Shown here: positions 1 through 7,120 of the stretch, one piece after another
Layout of the letters: each line of letters opens with the position of its first letter
Position numbering within the stretch: position 1 is the stretch's first letter
Source of the DNA: Planctomycetaceae bacterium
GTDB lineage: Bacteria > Planctomycetota > Planctomycetia > Pirellulales > Thermoguttaceae
NCBI GenBank assembly: GCA_031267635.1
Contig: JAIRYX010000128.1
Span: 1 to 8,397 of the forward strand
DNA length: 8,397 nucleotides
Reading direction: 5' to 3'
Position numbers and translations under genes: made by a program
The notes under the pieces: generated by a model
What the model saw: the letters and a program-made list of their open reading frames with translations, nothing else
What the model was told of the DNA's origin: nothing
Databases searched by the model: none

Positions 1-708
1 GACGTTCTAAACATTCCGCTGGCGATTTTCAACTGTCCCAGTGACGGTGAAAGGACGGCAGGGAGTTCGTTCTCGACAGAACAAGTTACGGCACCTGGCA
101 ATTACGTCGTTTGTGTTGGTTCGGGAGTAGGTACTAATTCTCTTACTGACAACAAAACGGACGGCGCATTTTATAAAGCACAGAACGCTGTTGGAACAAA
201 GACCAATGGCGATCACGGACTTGAGTCAATGACGGACGGAACAAGTAATACGATGATACTTTCCGAAGCACTTGTCGGTAATCCTGCCACAGTGGGCAAT
301 ATTGACCTGACCGGAATGGATGCTTCCGGTAAAGCAAAAATATTCCAGCGTGCAGTTCTTGACTCAAAACAAACACCGGCTGTCACTGCGGGAGAAAATG
401 AAGATATGGTCGCTTTTTCCGCAAATGTTACGATGACTCAAGAAAAACAGGAACGCTGCGCTTTTTGGTTGTCTCCCCGATGGGATCACACCGTTTATAA
501 CGCCTATTTGATGCCGAATCAGAAAAATGCCGCTAATTATTGGACGAGAGGTGTAAGAGATATGCGCGGTTTCTTAAAGGCGACAAGTTCGCATCCCGGC
601 GGAGTCAATGTTTGTTACGGTGACGGCAGCATCCGTTTTATTTCGGATAGTATTGCACTTGATACTTGGCGGGCTTTGAGTACAACCAGCGGCGGAGAAG
701 TCCATTAA
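1..708 (+). CDS. DUF1559 (H-X9-DG) family protein, 3' part only
   Basis: The gene enters from the left edge in frame 1, and 235 residues are visible before a TAA stop. No start is in the window; the ATG at 229 is internal. Visible family landmarks, numbered from the first visible residue, are CPSD at 12-15, NYVVCVGSG at 34-42, DGAFY near 58, TDGTSNT near 78-84 followed by ILSE, and HPGGVNVCYGDG at 198-209. The last fits the H-X9-DG signature exactly. Family members normally begin with a type IV pilin-like N-terminal methylation motif and one membrane helix, which would lie upstream. They occur in large paralogous sets in Planctomycetes and are thought to be exported and surface-associated; their role is not established. 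The C-terminal extension after the signature is short. A possible terminator hairpin lies 84 bp downstream. Family assignment is secure; function is unknown. Confidence 0.93.
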   Translation, partial: DVLNIPLAIFNCPSDGERTAGSSFSTEQVTAPGNYVVCVGSGVGTNSLTDNKTDGAFYKAQNAVGTKTNGDHGLESMTDGTSNTMILSEALVGNPATVGNIDLTGMDASGKAKIFQRAVLDSKQTPAVTAGENEDMVAFSANVTMTQEKQERCAFWLSPRWDHTVYNAYLMPNQKNAANYWTRGVRDMRGFLKATSSHPGGVNVCYGDGSIRFISDSIALDTWRALSTTSGGEVH

Positions 709-792
709 GTTCATTAACCGTGATATGTTCTTCAGACAGGTAACTGATTTCCGGGCAATTGCACGATAGGATGCGGGACTTCAATTGCTTAA

Positions 793-823
793 TCAAAAAA
801 ACTTCGGATGTTTTTTGAATTTT
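793..823 (+). terminator. possible terminator after the DUF1559 gene
   Basis: TCAAAAAA at 793-800 pairs with TTTTTTGA at 811-818 around a 10-nt loop containing TTCGG. The right arm is itself a T-run and is followed by more T. The stem is all A/T apart from one C-G pair, so it would be weak. Its place 84 bp past the stop codon supports the call. Confidence 0.35.
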
Positions 824-983
824 AGAAAATCGTGTTTTGGGGAGTAAAATCGGCAAAAAACGCCGCCGCCGTTCGGAAATCGGTTGCTCTGCCAGCCCCT
901 TAACTGATTGATTATCCTTGTGAAGAATTATCGACTAGTTTGACCGTTAAAAGATGACAAAAAAAACTGCCAATATTGTCTCT

Positions 984-1233
984 TGGAGGACTCCAATGAG
1001 CGTTTGGAGAACTCCAATGAGCGTTGAGGGTTCTCCAGTGAGCGTTTGGAGAACCCCAATGAGCGTTGAGAATTCTCCAATGAGCGTTTGGAGTTCTCTA
1101 AGAGACGATTGGAGCTCTCCATTTATCAATTGGGGGTCTCCAAAGGACGATTGGGACTCTCCAATGAGCAATTGGGGGTCTCCAAAGGATGGTTGGTGTT
1201 CTCCATTTACCAATTGGTGTTCTCCAATTTACG
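984..1233. repeat. array of twelve 21-bp repeats with palindromic core
   Basis: The motif CTCC (with CCCC or CTCT variants) recurs at 991, 1012, 1033, 1054, 1075, 1096, 1117, 1138, 1159, 1180, 1201 and 1222, exactly every 21 bp with no slip. A half unit precedes the array (TTGGAG at 984). Each junction reads approximately TTGGAG-NN-CTCCAA, a perfect dyad in the best copies, and junctions are separated by a 7-nt core. The cores are TGAGCGT in units 1-5, then GAGACGA, TTTATCA, AGGACGA, TGAGCAA, AGGATGG and TTTACCA. Units 1-4 also show a 42-bp higher-order period. Because 21 is divisible by 3, several reading frames on both strands stay open as heptapeptide repeats (for example W-x-S/T-P-x-x-x forward), so openness does not show coding. 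This is neither CRISPR nor a recognisable IS end. It may be a structural or protein-binding element, or a tandem repeat kept by slippage. Confidence 0.9.
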
Positions 1234-1619
1234 GTTTTTTTCCGTCGGGATACCCCAAAAAGGCAATAATTTGTCCAAAATTGCTTCAAAATGTAGCAAT
1301 TTAGTCGAAATTATTTTCTAGTTGTCTTGCAAGGAAGGCGAAAATCCTGTTCTCAAGAGGCGGGAGCAATTTTCGGAATAGATCTTAATTTTTCATCAAC
1401 TTCGTGCATTCGTGGCAGTAAAAAATACGCTTTTTCTCAAAAAAATTCGCCGAGCTTCTTGAAAATTATTTCCCCAAAGACATAATGGAAGCTATTAAAA
1501 GTTAAAAATGAAACATCGGGCAAGCGATTGTTTTAATCCCAAAGCTGCAAACAAAAGCATGTTCAAATTTTAGTGTTTAACTTGACCACTTGAACTTAAA
1601 AAAACTTACGGAGAAATTT
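1234..1619. other. AT-rich non-coding spacer before the transporter gene
   Basis: I see no gene here. The stretch holds short A and T runs, the promoter-like sequence described separately at 1459-1486, and the ribosome binding site GGAG at 1610-1613 just before the transporter start. The segment 1234-1458 shows no motif I recognise. Confidence 0.5.
1459..1486 (+). promoter_or_regulatory. possible sigma-70-type promoter for the transporter
   Basis: TTGAAA (1459-1464) and CATAAT (1481-1486) are separated by 16 bp. Each matches the consensus boxes at five of six positions or close to it. The implied transcript would start near 1493 and have a leader of about 125 nt. AT-rich DNA gives many chance matches. 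Confidence 0.35.
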
Positions 1620-3323
1620 ATGACCGACGCGAAAGCTTCTTCCGGGATTTATCCCCGATTGTGTGTTGCTTACTTCTGCGAATTTGCTATTTGGGCGGCT
1701 TGGGCGGGTGCGCTCAGCGGTTTTGCCGAAGGATCTCTCAAACTTCTTGGCTGGCAAATTGCCTCGCTTTACAGCGCAATTCCGCTCGGCGCGGTGATTG
1801 GACCTTTATTTCTCGGTCCTATTGCCGACCGATATTTCGCCGCGCAAAAAGTTATGAGCGCACTCCATCTTGTCGGTGGCGCGGCTCTTTTGTTTTGCGG
1901 ATACTTTTGCCAAACTCATCAGGCGACCTTCGGACTGCTGATGGCGTTGATGCTCCTTTCCGGCATTTGTTATATGCCGACGCAAGGTTTGCTCAACTCG
2001 GTGGTTTTCAAAAATCTGCCGAAACCCAGCATGGGACCTTACGTTTTTGTGTTCGGAACGATTGGCTGGATCGTCTCCAGTTTGTTTATTGCGGCGTTTT
2101 GCGGCGGTGAAAAAACGCCGAACTTCTTTTATGTCGGCGGCGGAGTCAGCGTTTTTCTGGCGTTGTATTGCTTGACGCTCCCCAGTACGCCGCCCAAAGG
2201 CGCGACTTCCGGCGGTTCTATCGGCGATTCGCTCGGATTCGGCGCGTTTAAATTATTCAAAGATCCGGCGTTTGCCTTATTCGTGCTGTGCGTCTTTTTT
2301 GCAAGCGTTCCGGCGTGCGGATTTTATTTTCCCGTACAAGTGCCGTATCTCTCGCAAATGGGATACCCGTCGCCGGTAGCGTTGACGACGCTGAATCAGT
2401 TTTCCGAAATTTTCTTCATGGCGGCGTTACCGTTCTGCGTTGCCCGCTTCGGTTTGAAACCGGTGATTTTGCTCGGAATGTTCGCGTGGGTTGCGAGATA
2501 TATTTTGTTCGCTCTGCCGAGTTACGGTATTGCGCCCGATTATGATTTCGGATTTTCGTTGGTCGGCTTATTGTTTCACGGCTTTAGTTACAGCTTCCTT
2601 TATGTCGCCGCTTATATGTACGCGGAACGAAAAGCTCCAGAAAACCTGAAAGCAAGCGTGCAAAGCATGATGGTGTTCCTCCTCCTTGGCGTGGGACAGG
2701 TTGCCGGCGGTTACACTTACGGCATTTTGAGCGAATCGTTTCCGGCAAAAACGTCGAGCGCAGCGGTTGCCGCGACTTCGGTGGAAGTTACTGACACTAC
2801 ATCGGAAAAATTGCAGACGCCGGTTTATGTGACTGCGGAAAAAGGAAAACCGCTCACCGATTCCGTGCCGTCGCTCAATGTTCCGGTTCCCACATGGAAT
2901 ATCGCCGCCGACAGTTGGATTCAATATCTTGATCTTGCCGGTCAGGTGAAAAAGTTCATGGGAATCAAAGACGAACAAAGCGGACGCAGTGTTGATCTTG
3001 GTCAATTACTCGGCAACGAGCCGTTCTCGCCGCAAACGATTGACAACATGGACGCGGAAAAACTCGTGCAAGACGGCGTGAAACTTCCGGCAATCGGCGG
3101 AGAAATCACCGGAAATGTAACCTACACGAAAGACGATTTGAAAGCGCTGGGACATTCGATTGCCGGAAAAGACGATTTTTCGCTCACTCGAAAAGATTGG
3201 CTTGCCGCGCAATCGCGCGACTGGAAGTTGATTTTCACGATTCCCGCTGCATTTATCAGCGTCTTTTTCCTGATTTTCCTTTTCTTCGGTCAAAATCCGA
3301 AAGAAACGAAAGAGGAAAAATAA
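1620..3323 (+). CDS. MFS transporter, nucleoside:H+ symporter family, with a large periplasmic insert
   Basis: The protein has 567 residues from ATG 1620, which has a good GGAG six bases upstream; a TTG at 1590 would add ten residues but has no such site. It resembles E. coli NupG along its length. Matching points include FAIWAAWAGALSG (22-34), GPIADRY (66-72), YMPTQGLLNS (118-127), FGTIGWI (145-151), the QFSEIFFMAALPF region (260-272), and the helix 10 segment ending in AERKAP (335-340). It probably imports nucleosides with protons across the inner membrane; the substrate is inferred from family only. NupG has about 418 residues. The excess here is one hydrophilic block, about residues 371-534, inserted between helix 11 (about 350-370) and the last helix (about 535-556). 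The insert ends exactly at the family's DW-x-x-I/V motif before helix 12. In normal MFS topology that loop is periplasmic. I recognise no domain in the insert. Transcription is probably monocistronic, with a hairpin at 3402. Confidence 0.88.
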   Translation: MTDAKASSGIYPRLCVAYFCEFAIWAAWAGALSGFAEGSLKLLGWQIASLYSAIPLGAVIGPLFLGPIADRYFAAQKVMSALHLVGGAALLFCGYFCQTHQATFGLLMALMLLSGICYMPTQGLLNSVVFKNLPKPSMGPYVFVFGTIGWIVSSLFIAAFCGGEKTPNFFYVGGGVSVFLALYCLTLPSTPPKGATSGGSIGDSLGFGAFKLFKDPAFALFVLCVFFASVPACGFYFPVQVPYLSQMGYPSPVALTTLNQFSEIFFMAALPFCVARFGLKPVILLGMFAWVARYILFALPSYGIAPDYDFGFSLVGLLFHGFSYSFLYVAAYMYAERKAPENLKASVQSMMVFLLLGVGQVAGGYTYGILSESFPAKTSSAAVAATSVEVTDTTSEKLQTPVYVTAEKGKPLTDSVPSLNVPVPTWNIAADSWIQYLDLAGQVKKFMGIKDEQSGRSVDLGQLLGNEPFSPQTIDNMDAEKLVQDGVKLPAIGGEITGNVTYTKDDLKALGHSIAGKDDFSLTRKDWLAAQSRDWKLIFTIPAAFISVFFLIFLFFGQNPKETKEEK

Positions 3324-3401
3324 ATCTGTTTCTCATCGTCGTTTCAACTCATAACAGGGAAACTCTAATAACCACCAAATAATCTAATCAAATAATTTTC
3401 A

Positions 3402-3433
3402 TCAATATCTTAAAGTCAAGATATTGAATTTTT
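3402..3433 (+). terminator. hairpin terminator after the transporter gene
   Basis: TCAATATCTT (3402-3411) and AAGATATTGA (3418-3427) form a perfect 10-bp stem with a 6-nt loop (AAAGTC), followed two bases later by five T (3429-3433). It sits 79 bp past the transporter stop. The stem is AT-rich. It could also serve as a terminator for the facing minus-strand DUF1559 remnant that ends at 3485, since the stem works on either strand; on that strand its T-run is poorer. Confidence 0.6.
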
Positions 3434-3484
3434 GAAAAAGGGTTGTTAGAAGTTTCCCAAAATATAGTTGACAGTTTGATTTCT

Positions 3485-4003
3485 TTATTTTTTCTTCATC
3501 TTTTCCCTTTCGATTGGGTTCATCGGCGGGTTTGGCGTCAACGGCGTGATGCGAGTCTGACCTTCTTTGCCTAACTCGAAGGAAAAAACAGGTTGTAACG
3601 TTTGAGATTTAACATCATATTGATAACTAATCGTGTCGTTGATGAAACGCATGAAACCGTCGCCTATTCCGACATTCACGCCGCCCGTGTGAAACGAACT
3701 TGGCGGAAAGAAACCGCCGCATGAATCATAATTTCACGTTATGGATGGACTATTCGGCGGAAGAATCGTATTAAAGATCACGCTGTAACTTGAAAAATAC
3801 GCATACGAATTGTAGTATTTCCACCGACCATATGAGCCGGATACTCGCAAGAGCCAAGAAGGCGAAGTCGCTTTATCAACACCGTGAGCGGAAATGTTTT
3901 TATAATTTTTACCGTCGATTTTTCCTAATGCCGCCTGCACCTTACAATCAATCCAACTCCATCTTGATGCGAAAGACGTTTGCGTTACAACGGTTTGATC
4001 ATA
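3485..4003 (-). pseudogene. DUF1559 (H-X9-DG) gene remnant with in-frame TGA
   Basis: On the minus strand one continuous frame runs from just after a TAA at 4006-4004 to a TAA at 3487-3485, broken only by TGA at 3736-3734. Upstream of the TGA it reads through GSYGRW, YAYFSS and the family block NTILPPNSPS; downstream, in the same frame, it continues with GGFFPPSSFHTGGVNVGIGDG, which contains the H-X9-DG signature, then RFINDTI and a lysine-rich end (MKKK). Both halves are diagnostic of DUF1559, and they join without any gap or frameshift, so this was one gene. The N-terminal pilin-like helix and the first half of the domain are missing. The frame is closed by two adjacent stops near 4004-4009, and nothing recognisable lies further upstream. 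I infer a pseudogene that is truncated and carries a nonsense mutation. It is the only gene on this strand, and it is not a recent copy of the gene at the left edge, as the two are clearly diverged in sequence. Confidence 0.85.
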
Positions 4004-4115
4004 TTATTAACTCATGTTACGCATGAGCGATTAACATTCAGGAAACGTAACGATTCAGTCGCTCAAACCAAATAAATTCGCCGGCGGATACGGCATAGTT
4101 ACCTTAATTTTATGA

Positions 4116-4144
4116 TTGCTTCCATTGTGCAAACTTTGTAATAT
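4116..4144 (+). promoter_or_regulatory. possible promoter for the epimerase gene
   Basis: TTGCTT (4116-4121) and TAATAT (4139-4144) are separated by exactly 17 bp. A transcript from about 4151 would leave a leader of about 40 nt before ATG 4191. This favours that ATG over the upstream in-frame TTG at 4116, which would lie inside the promoter. Confidence 0.45.
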
Positions 4145-4190
4145 CAAGTTAGAGACAAGTGGCTCATACTCGTTAGTTAAGAGATTATTG

Positions 4191-4904
4191 ATGTTGAAAT
4201 TGGCTTTAAATCGCGAAGAATCGCGTCAGATTGACACAATCGCAATCCATGAATATAAAATTCCGGGAATCGTGCTGATGGAAAACGCAGCACGTTGTGC
4301 GGTCAATTGCCTTGCCACAGAAAATTTGGCTCTAAACCCTCAACGAACCGTATATTCTCACACGAAAGGCAATAAAATTCTCATTTGCTGCGGCAAAGGA
4401 AATAACGCCGGCGACGGTTTTGCCATGGTACGTCATTTTTTGCTGCTCTCTTTTGAGCCGATTGTCTGGCTTTTCGCCTCACCAAGCGACTTAACTGGCG
4501 ACGCGACAACGAATTACGAGATTGCCAAACAATGCGGGATACCTATTATTGAATTTCAAGATGATTTATGGAACGAATTTGAAAAAACGCTTGCGGAAGC
4601 CAATTGGGTGGTTGACGCTCTGCTCGGAACCGGAGCGCACGGTGCGCCGCGTGAACCGTTTGCGGAAGCAATCCGAAAAATCAATGCCGCGAGAAAATCA
4701 AAACAATTGAAAGTTCTCGCTCTTGACTTGCCAAGCGGATTTGACGTCGATACCGGTTTGCCGTCAGAACCGACAATCAAAGCGGATGTTACTAGTACGT
4801 TTTTCTCGCAAAAAACCGGCTTCTTACAACATTCCGCAACAAAATTTACCGGAAAGGTTTACGTCTGCGACATCGGCTTTCCACCGCAACTTGTGAAAAA
4901 ATAA
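4191..4904 (+). CDS. nnrE: NAD(P)H-hydrate epimerase (YjeF N-terminal domain type)
   Basis: The enzyme interconverts the R and S epimers of NAD(P)H hydrate, damaged cofactors formed by heat or by GAPDH, so that the partner dehydratase (NnrD) can restore NAD(P)H. It is cytosolic. The protein has 237 residues, the usual length for a stand-alone YjeF_N protein, so the NnrD kinase-like domain often fused to it is absent and is not elsewhere in the window. Visible motifs are MENAAR (30-35), the nucleotide/K+ loop GKGNNAGDG (68-76; the usual form is GxGNNGGDG, so one Gly is Ala), VVDALLGTG (140-148), DLPSGFDVDTG (179-189, usual DIPSGLDADTG with the catalytic Asp) and ADVTSTF (198-204) near the end. 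I chose ATG 4191 because it begins the conserved domain and has AAGAGA upstream. An in-frame TTG at 4116 would add 25 residues unlike the family. The gene stands alone, with its own promoter-like sequence. Confidence 0.92.
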   Translation: MLKLALNREESRQIDTIAIHEYKIPGIVLMENAARCAVNCLATENLALNPQRTVYSHTKGNKILICCGKGNNAGDGFAMVRHFLLLSFEPIVWLFASPSDLTGDATTNYEIAKQCGIPIIEFQDDLWNEFEKTLAEANWVVDALLGTGAHGAPREPFAEAIRKINAARKSKQLKVLALDLPSGFDVDTGLPSEPTIKADVTSTFFSQKTGFLQHSATKFTGKVYVCDIGFPPQLVKK

Positions 4905-4978
4905 CGTTTCAACAACCTTTCCTTCTTTCCGCTTTGGGTTGCTCTATGAAATAACGGGTTTTATTTTTTTGGTTATTG

Positions 4979-4987
4979 TGATAAAAT
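4979..4987 (+). promoter_or_regulatory. possible extended -10 promoter for the CoA ligase gene
   Basis: TG at 4979-4980, one base, then TAAAAT at 4982-4987 fits an extended -10 element. No good -35 box is placed 17 bp upstream. Between it and the start codon lies a direct repeat, ATAACAAC at 5006-5013 and 5024-5031, which could be an operator or chance. Confidence 0.3.
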
Positions 4988-5048
4988 AGATGAGGTTATG
5001 CGTTGATAACAACACATTTGTTTATAACAACGAGAGATAATTCAAACT

Positions 5049-6374
5049 ATGTCGCATTTTTCTTACGAGAACCGGATTTGGGAGCAAATTGAGACGTTAC
5101 CGCAGAGCGAGCTGAAACTATTGCAGGTGGAGCGGCTGCGACGGACGGTCGAGCGGCAGATGAATGTGCCGTTTTATAAAGAGCGGTATGCGGCGGCGCG
5201 TATTACGCCGGATTCGATTCGGTCGTTGGATGATTTGCGGCGGTTGCCGTTCACAACTAAAGCGGATTTGCGGGAATATTATCCGCTCGGATTTCTTGCT
5301 GTACCGCGTGAGGAAGTTGTGCGTTATCACGGTTCATCCGGCACAACCGGTAAACCGACTATCGTTGCTTATACGAAAAATGATTTAGATGTTTGGAGCA
5401 ATCTTTGCGCCCGTTTTCTCATGTCGGGCGGTTTGCAGCCGCATCATACTGTGCAAATCGCGTTTGGTTACGGACTTTTTACTGGCGGATTCGGACTGCA
5501 TTACGGCGTGGAAAAAATCGGAGCGGCGATCATTCCGGCGGCGTCCGGCAATACGAAACGTCAGATTATGTTAATGCAAGACATGCAGACCGACGCTCTT
5601 GTCTGTACGCCGAGCTACGCGCTTACGATTGCCGACGTGATTCGTTATGAAGGAATCGACACGTCCAAGTTGTCGCTGAAATTTGCGTTTTTCGGCGGCG
5701 AAACGTGGACGGAGTCAATGCGTGAAACGATTGAAAACACACTGCCGATTTTCGCATCGAATAATTATGGGTTGAGCGAAGTGATTGGTCCCGGCGTGAG
5801 CGGTGAATGTGTCGCGCGAACCGGAATGCACTTTCAAGAAGATCATTTTATTGTCGAATGCCTCGACCCGGACACATTAGAACCGGTGTCGGAAGGCGAG
5901 CCGGGCGAATTAGTGATTACCGCCATCACAAAAGAAGCGATGCCGTTGATGCGTTACCGCACGCGGGACATTGCGCGGGTTTTCAGCGGAGTGTGCCCCT
6001 GTGGACGCACGTTCAAACGTATGGGACGTGTCATCGGACGCAGCGACGATATGTTGATTATTCGCGGCGTCAATGTTTATCCGTCGCAAATTGAAGAAGC
6101 GTTATTGCAAGTGGAAGGCGCGTCGCCTCACTATGAACTGGAACTGACCCGTCCGAAAACGCTTGATGTGATTACGCTTCGTGTCGAAATCACGCCGGAA
6201 CAATTTTCCGACAAAGTTTCCGACATGACGATTCTCAAAGAACGAATCAGCGCGACAATCACGCAAGTGACCGGCGTTCACATGCATGTCGAAATTCTAC
6301 CGCCGCGTTCGCTCAAACGTTTCGAGGGAAAAGCGTCTCGCATTAACGACTTCCGCGACCTGAAAATTGAGTAA
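5049..6374 (+). CDS. paaK: phenylacetate-CoA ligase family protein (PaaK-like)
   Basis: This is an adenylate-forming enzyme of the ANL superfamily that should activate an aryl acid to its CoA thioester with ATP, through an acyl-AMP. It has 441 residues, the normal PaaK length. Visible motifs are the P-loop HGSSGTTGKP (94-103), FFGGETW (214-220), NNYGLSE (238-244, the A5 motif), YRTRD with the ribose-binding Asp (303-307), CPCGR (316-320), the hinge GRSDDMLIIRG (330-340) followed by VNVYPSQIEE, and the C-terminal EGKASR (426-431), which carries the expected catalytic lysine (K428). All key residues are present, so it should be active. No phenylacetate degradation genes (paaABCDE and others) are nearby. 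In anaerobes PaaK homologues often work beside indolepyruvate oxidoreductase or in aryl-acid scavenging, but nothing here decides the substrate. The start ATG has only a weak GAGAGA far upstream; the conserved N-terminus (ENRIWEQIETLP) begins right after it. Confidence 0.92.
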   Translation: MSHFSYENRIWEQIETLPQSELKLLQVERLRRTVERQMNVPFYKERYAAARITPDSIRSLDDLRRLPFTTKADLREYYPLGFLAVPREEVVRYHGSSGTTGKPTIVAYTKNDLDVWSNLCARFLMSGGLQPHHTVQIAFGYGLFTGGFGLHYGVEKIGAAIIPAASGNTKRQIMLMQDMQTDALVCTPSYALTIADVIRYEGIDTSKLSLKFAFFGGETWTESMRETIENTLPIFASNNYGLSEVIGPGVSGECVARTGMHFQEDHFIVECLDPDTLEPVSEGEPGELVITAITKEAMPLMRYRTRDIARVFSGVCPCGRTFKRMGRVIGRSDDMLIIRGVNVYPSQIEEALLQVEGASPHYELELTRPKTLDVITLRVEITPEQFSDKVSDMTILKERISATITQVTGVHMHVEILPPRSLKRFEGKASRINDFRDLKIE

Positions 6375-6559
6375 AAATAAAGGAGAACAAGTTGCTTTGT
6401 CATCGACTTTTCCTTTTTTCTTGCTGAAAACTGCTCCCCGACATTTGATAAAAATTCACGATCTAAAAAATAAGGGCTGCAATAATAAAGCATTTTGGAT
6501 ACGGATAATTATGCAGTTGTCCGGTACGGATTTATGTGGTTTGAACGACTGAATAGTTA

Positions 6560-7120
6560 CAAAAAATAATTGTTTATGGCTTACTCACGGGATTCCAATG
6601 GTCGTCCGATTTCGATTCAAGCTTATCCGGGCAACACACATGATTCCACAACAGCTATTGATCAAGTTGAAAAAATACGGCGTCAATTTGGGCTGAATCA
6701 TGTTACGCTTGTTGGAGATCGCGGCATGATAACAGAGCTTCAGATTAAGCCGTTCAAAGGAATATCCCGGCATTCGTCATAATCTCTGTACTTCACGGCG
6801 AATCCATACACAAGTTTATTGAAGATGGTCTTGTTGAGCGTTCTCTTTTTGACGAGAAAAATGTCGCCGAGATGATTTCCGAAGAGTATCCAGATGAGCG
6901 TTTAATTGTTTGCCATAATCCTTTGTTGGAAGCATGTCGGCAAAAACGAAACCGGAAGAAATTGGACTCTTCCTATTTCGACTCGCAAAATCCGTCGAAG
7001 ATACAAACTTCGCAAAATGACCGCTTTCAACAAAAGCCCAATAAGCACAAGTACGAAAAGAAAGAACCATGTCTCAACAAAACAATTACTAAACCAAGAA
7101 AAATCAAGCCATTAAACTAA
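6560..7120 (+). pseudogene. IS1634-type transposase remnant with three frameshifts
   Basis: The protein can be followed through three frames. QKIIVYGLLT (to about 6589) is followed by RDSNGRPISIQAYPGNTHD and VTLVGDRGMIT (about 6588-6755), then KEYPGIR (6757-6777), then ISVLHGESIHKF, SLFDEKN, EEYPDERLIVCHNPLL and a basic tail (6782-7120). These blocks in this order are typical of IS1634/IS4-like DDE transposases; GDRGM carries the second catalytic Asp. Each step is explained by one extra base: near GGG at 6588-6591, near AAA at 6756-6758, and near 6778. After three such insertions the frame returns to the first. The N-terminal part with the first Asp and the C-terminal part with the catalytic Glu are missing, the full protein being several hundred residues longer. 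No terminal inverted repeats or target duplication were found. The final 40 or so residues are too degraded to align by eye. It is non-functional. Confidence 0.82.

Noticed and set aside
984..1233. CRISPR array
   Set aside because: Unit is 21 bp with only 7-nt variable cores; there is no constant repeat of 23 bp or more, no spacers of 30 bp or so, and no cas gene.
954..1304. Open frame of 116 codons across the 21-bp array as a protein gene
   Set aside because: A 21-bp period keeps frames open by construction; both strands are open, the ribosome site is weak, and the non-repeat ends match nothing I know.
1590..1619. TTG at 1590 as the transporter start
   Set aside because: ATG 1620 has GGAG at proper distance, and the added ten residues have no support.
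3734..3736. TGA read as Trp or selenocysteine
   Set aside because: No other gene in the window has an internal TGA, Trp is always TGG, and the gene lacks its N-terminus, so a pseudogene is simpler.
3790..4026. Plus-strand open frame of 78 codons
   Set aside because: It is the shadow of the DUF1559 remnant on the other strand, which has clear family motifs.
4116..4190. TTG 4116 as the epimerase start
   Set aside because: It overlaps a promoter-like sequence and adds residues not seen in the family.
4911..4938. CAACC...GGGTTG hairpin as terminator of the epimerase gene
   Set aside because: The stem is only about five pairs with a loop of about 18 nt, and the T-run lies too far downstream.
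6367..6552. Open frame of 61 codons after the CoA ligase gene
   Set aside because: It begins with a TTG inside the ligase gene and shows no recognisable features; the stretch 6375-6559 appears non-coding.
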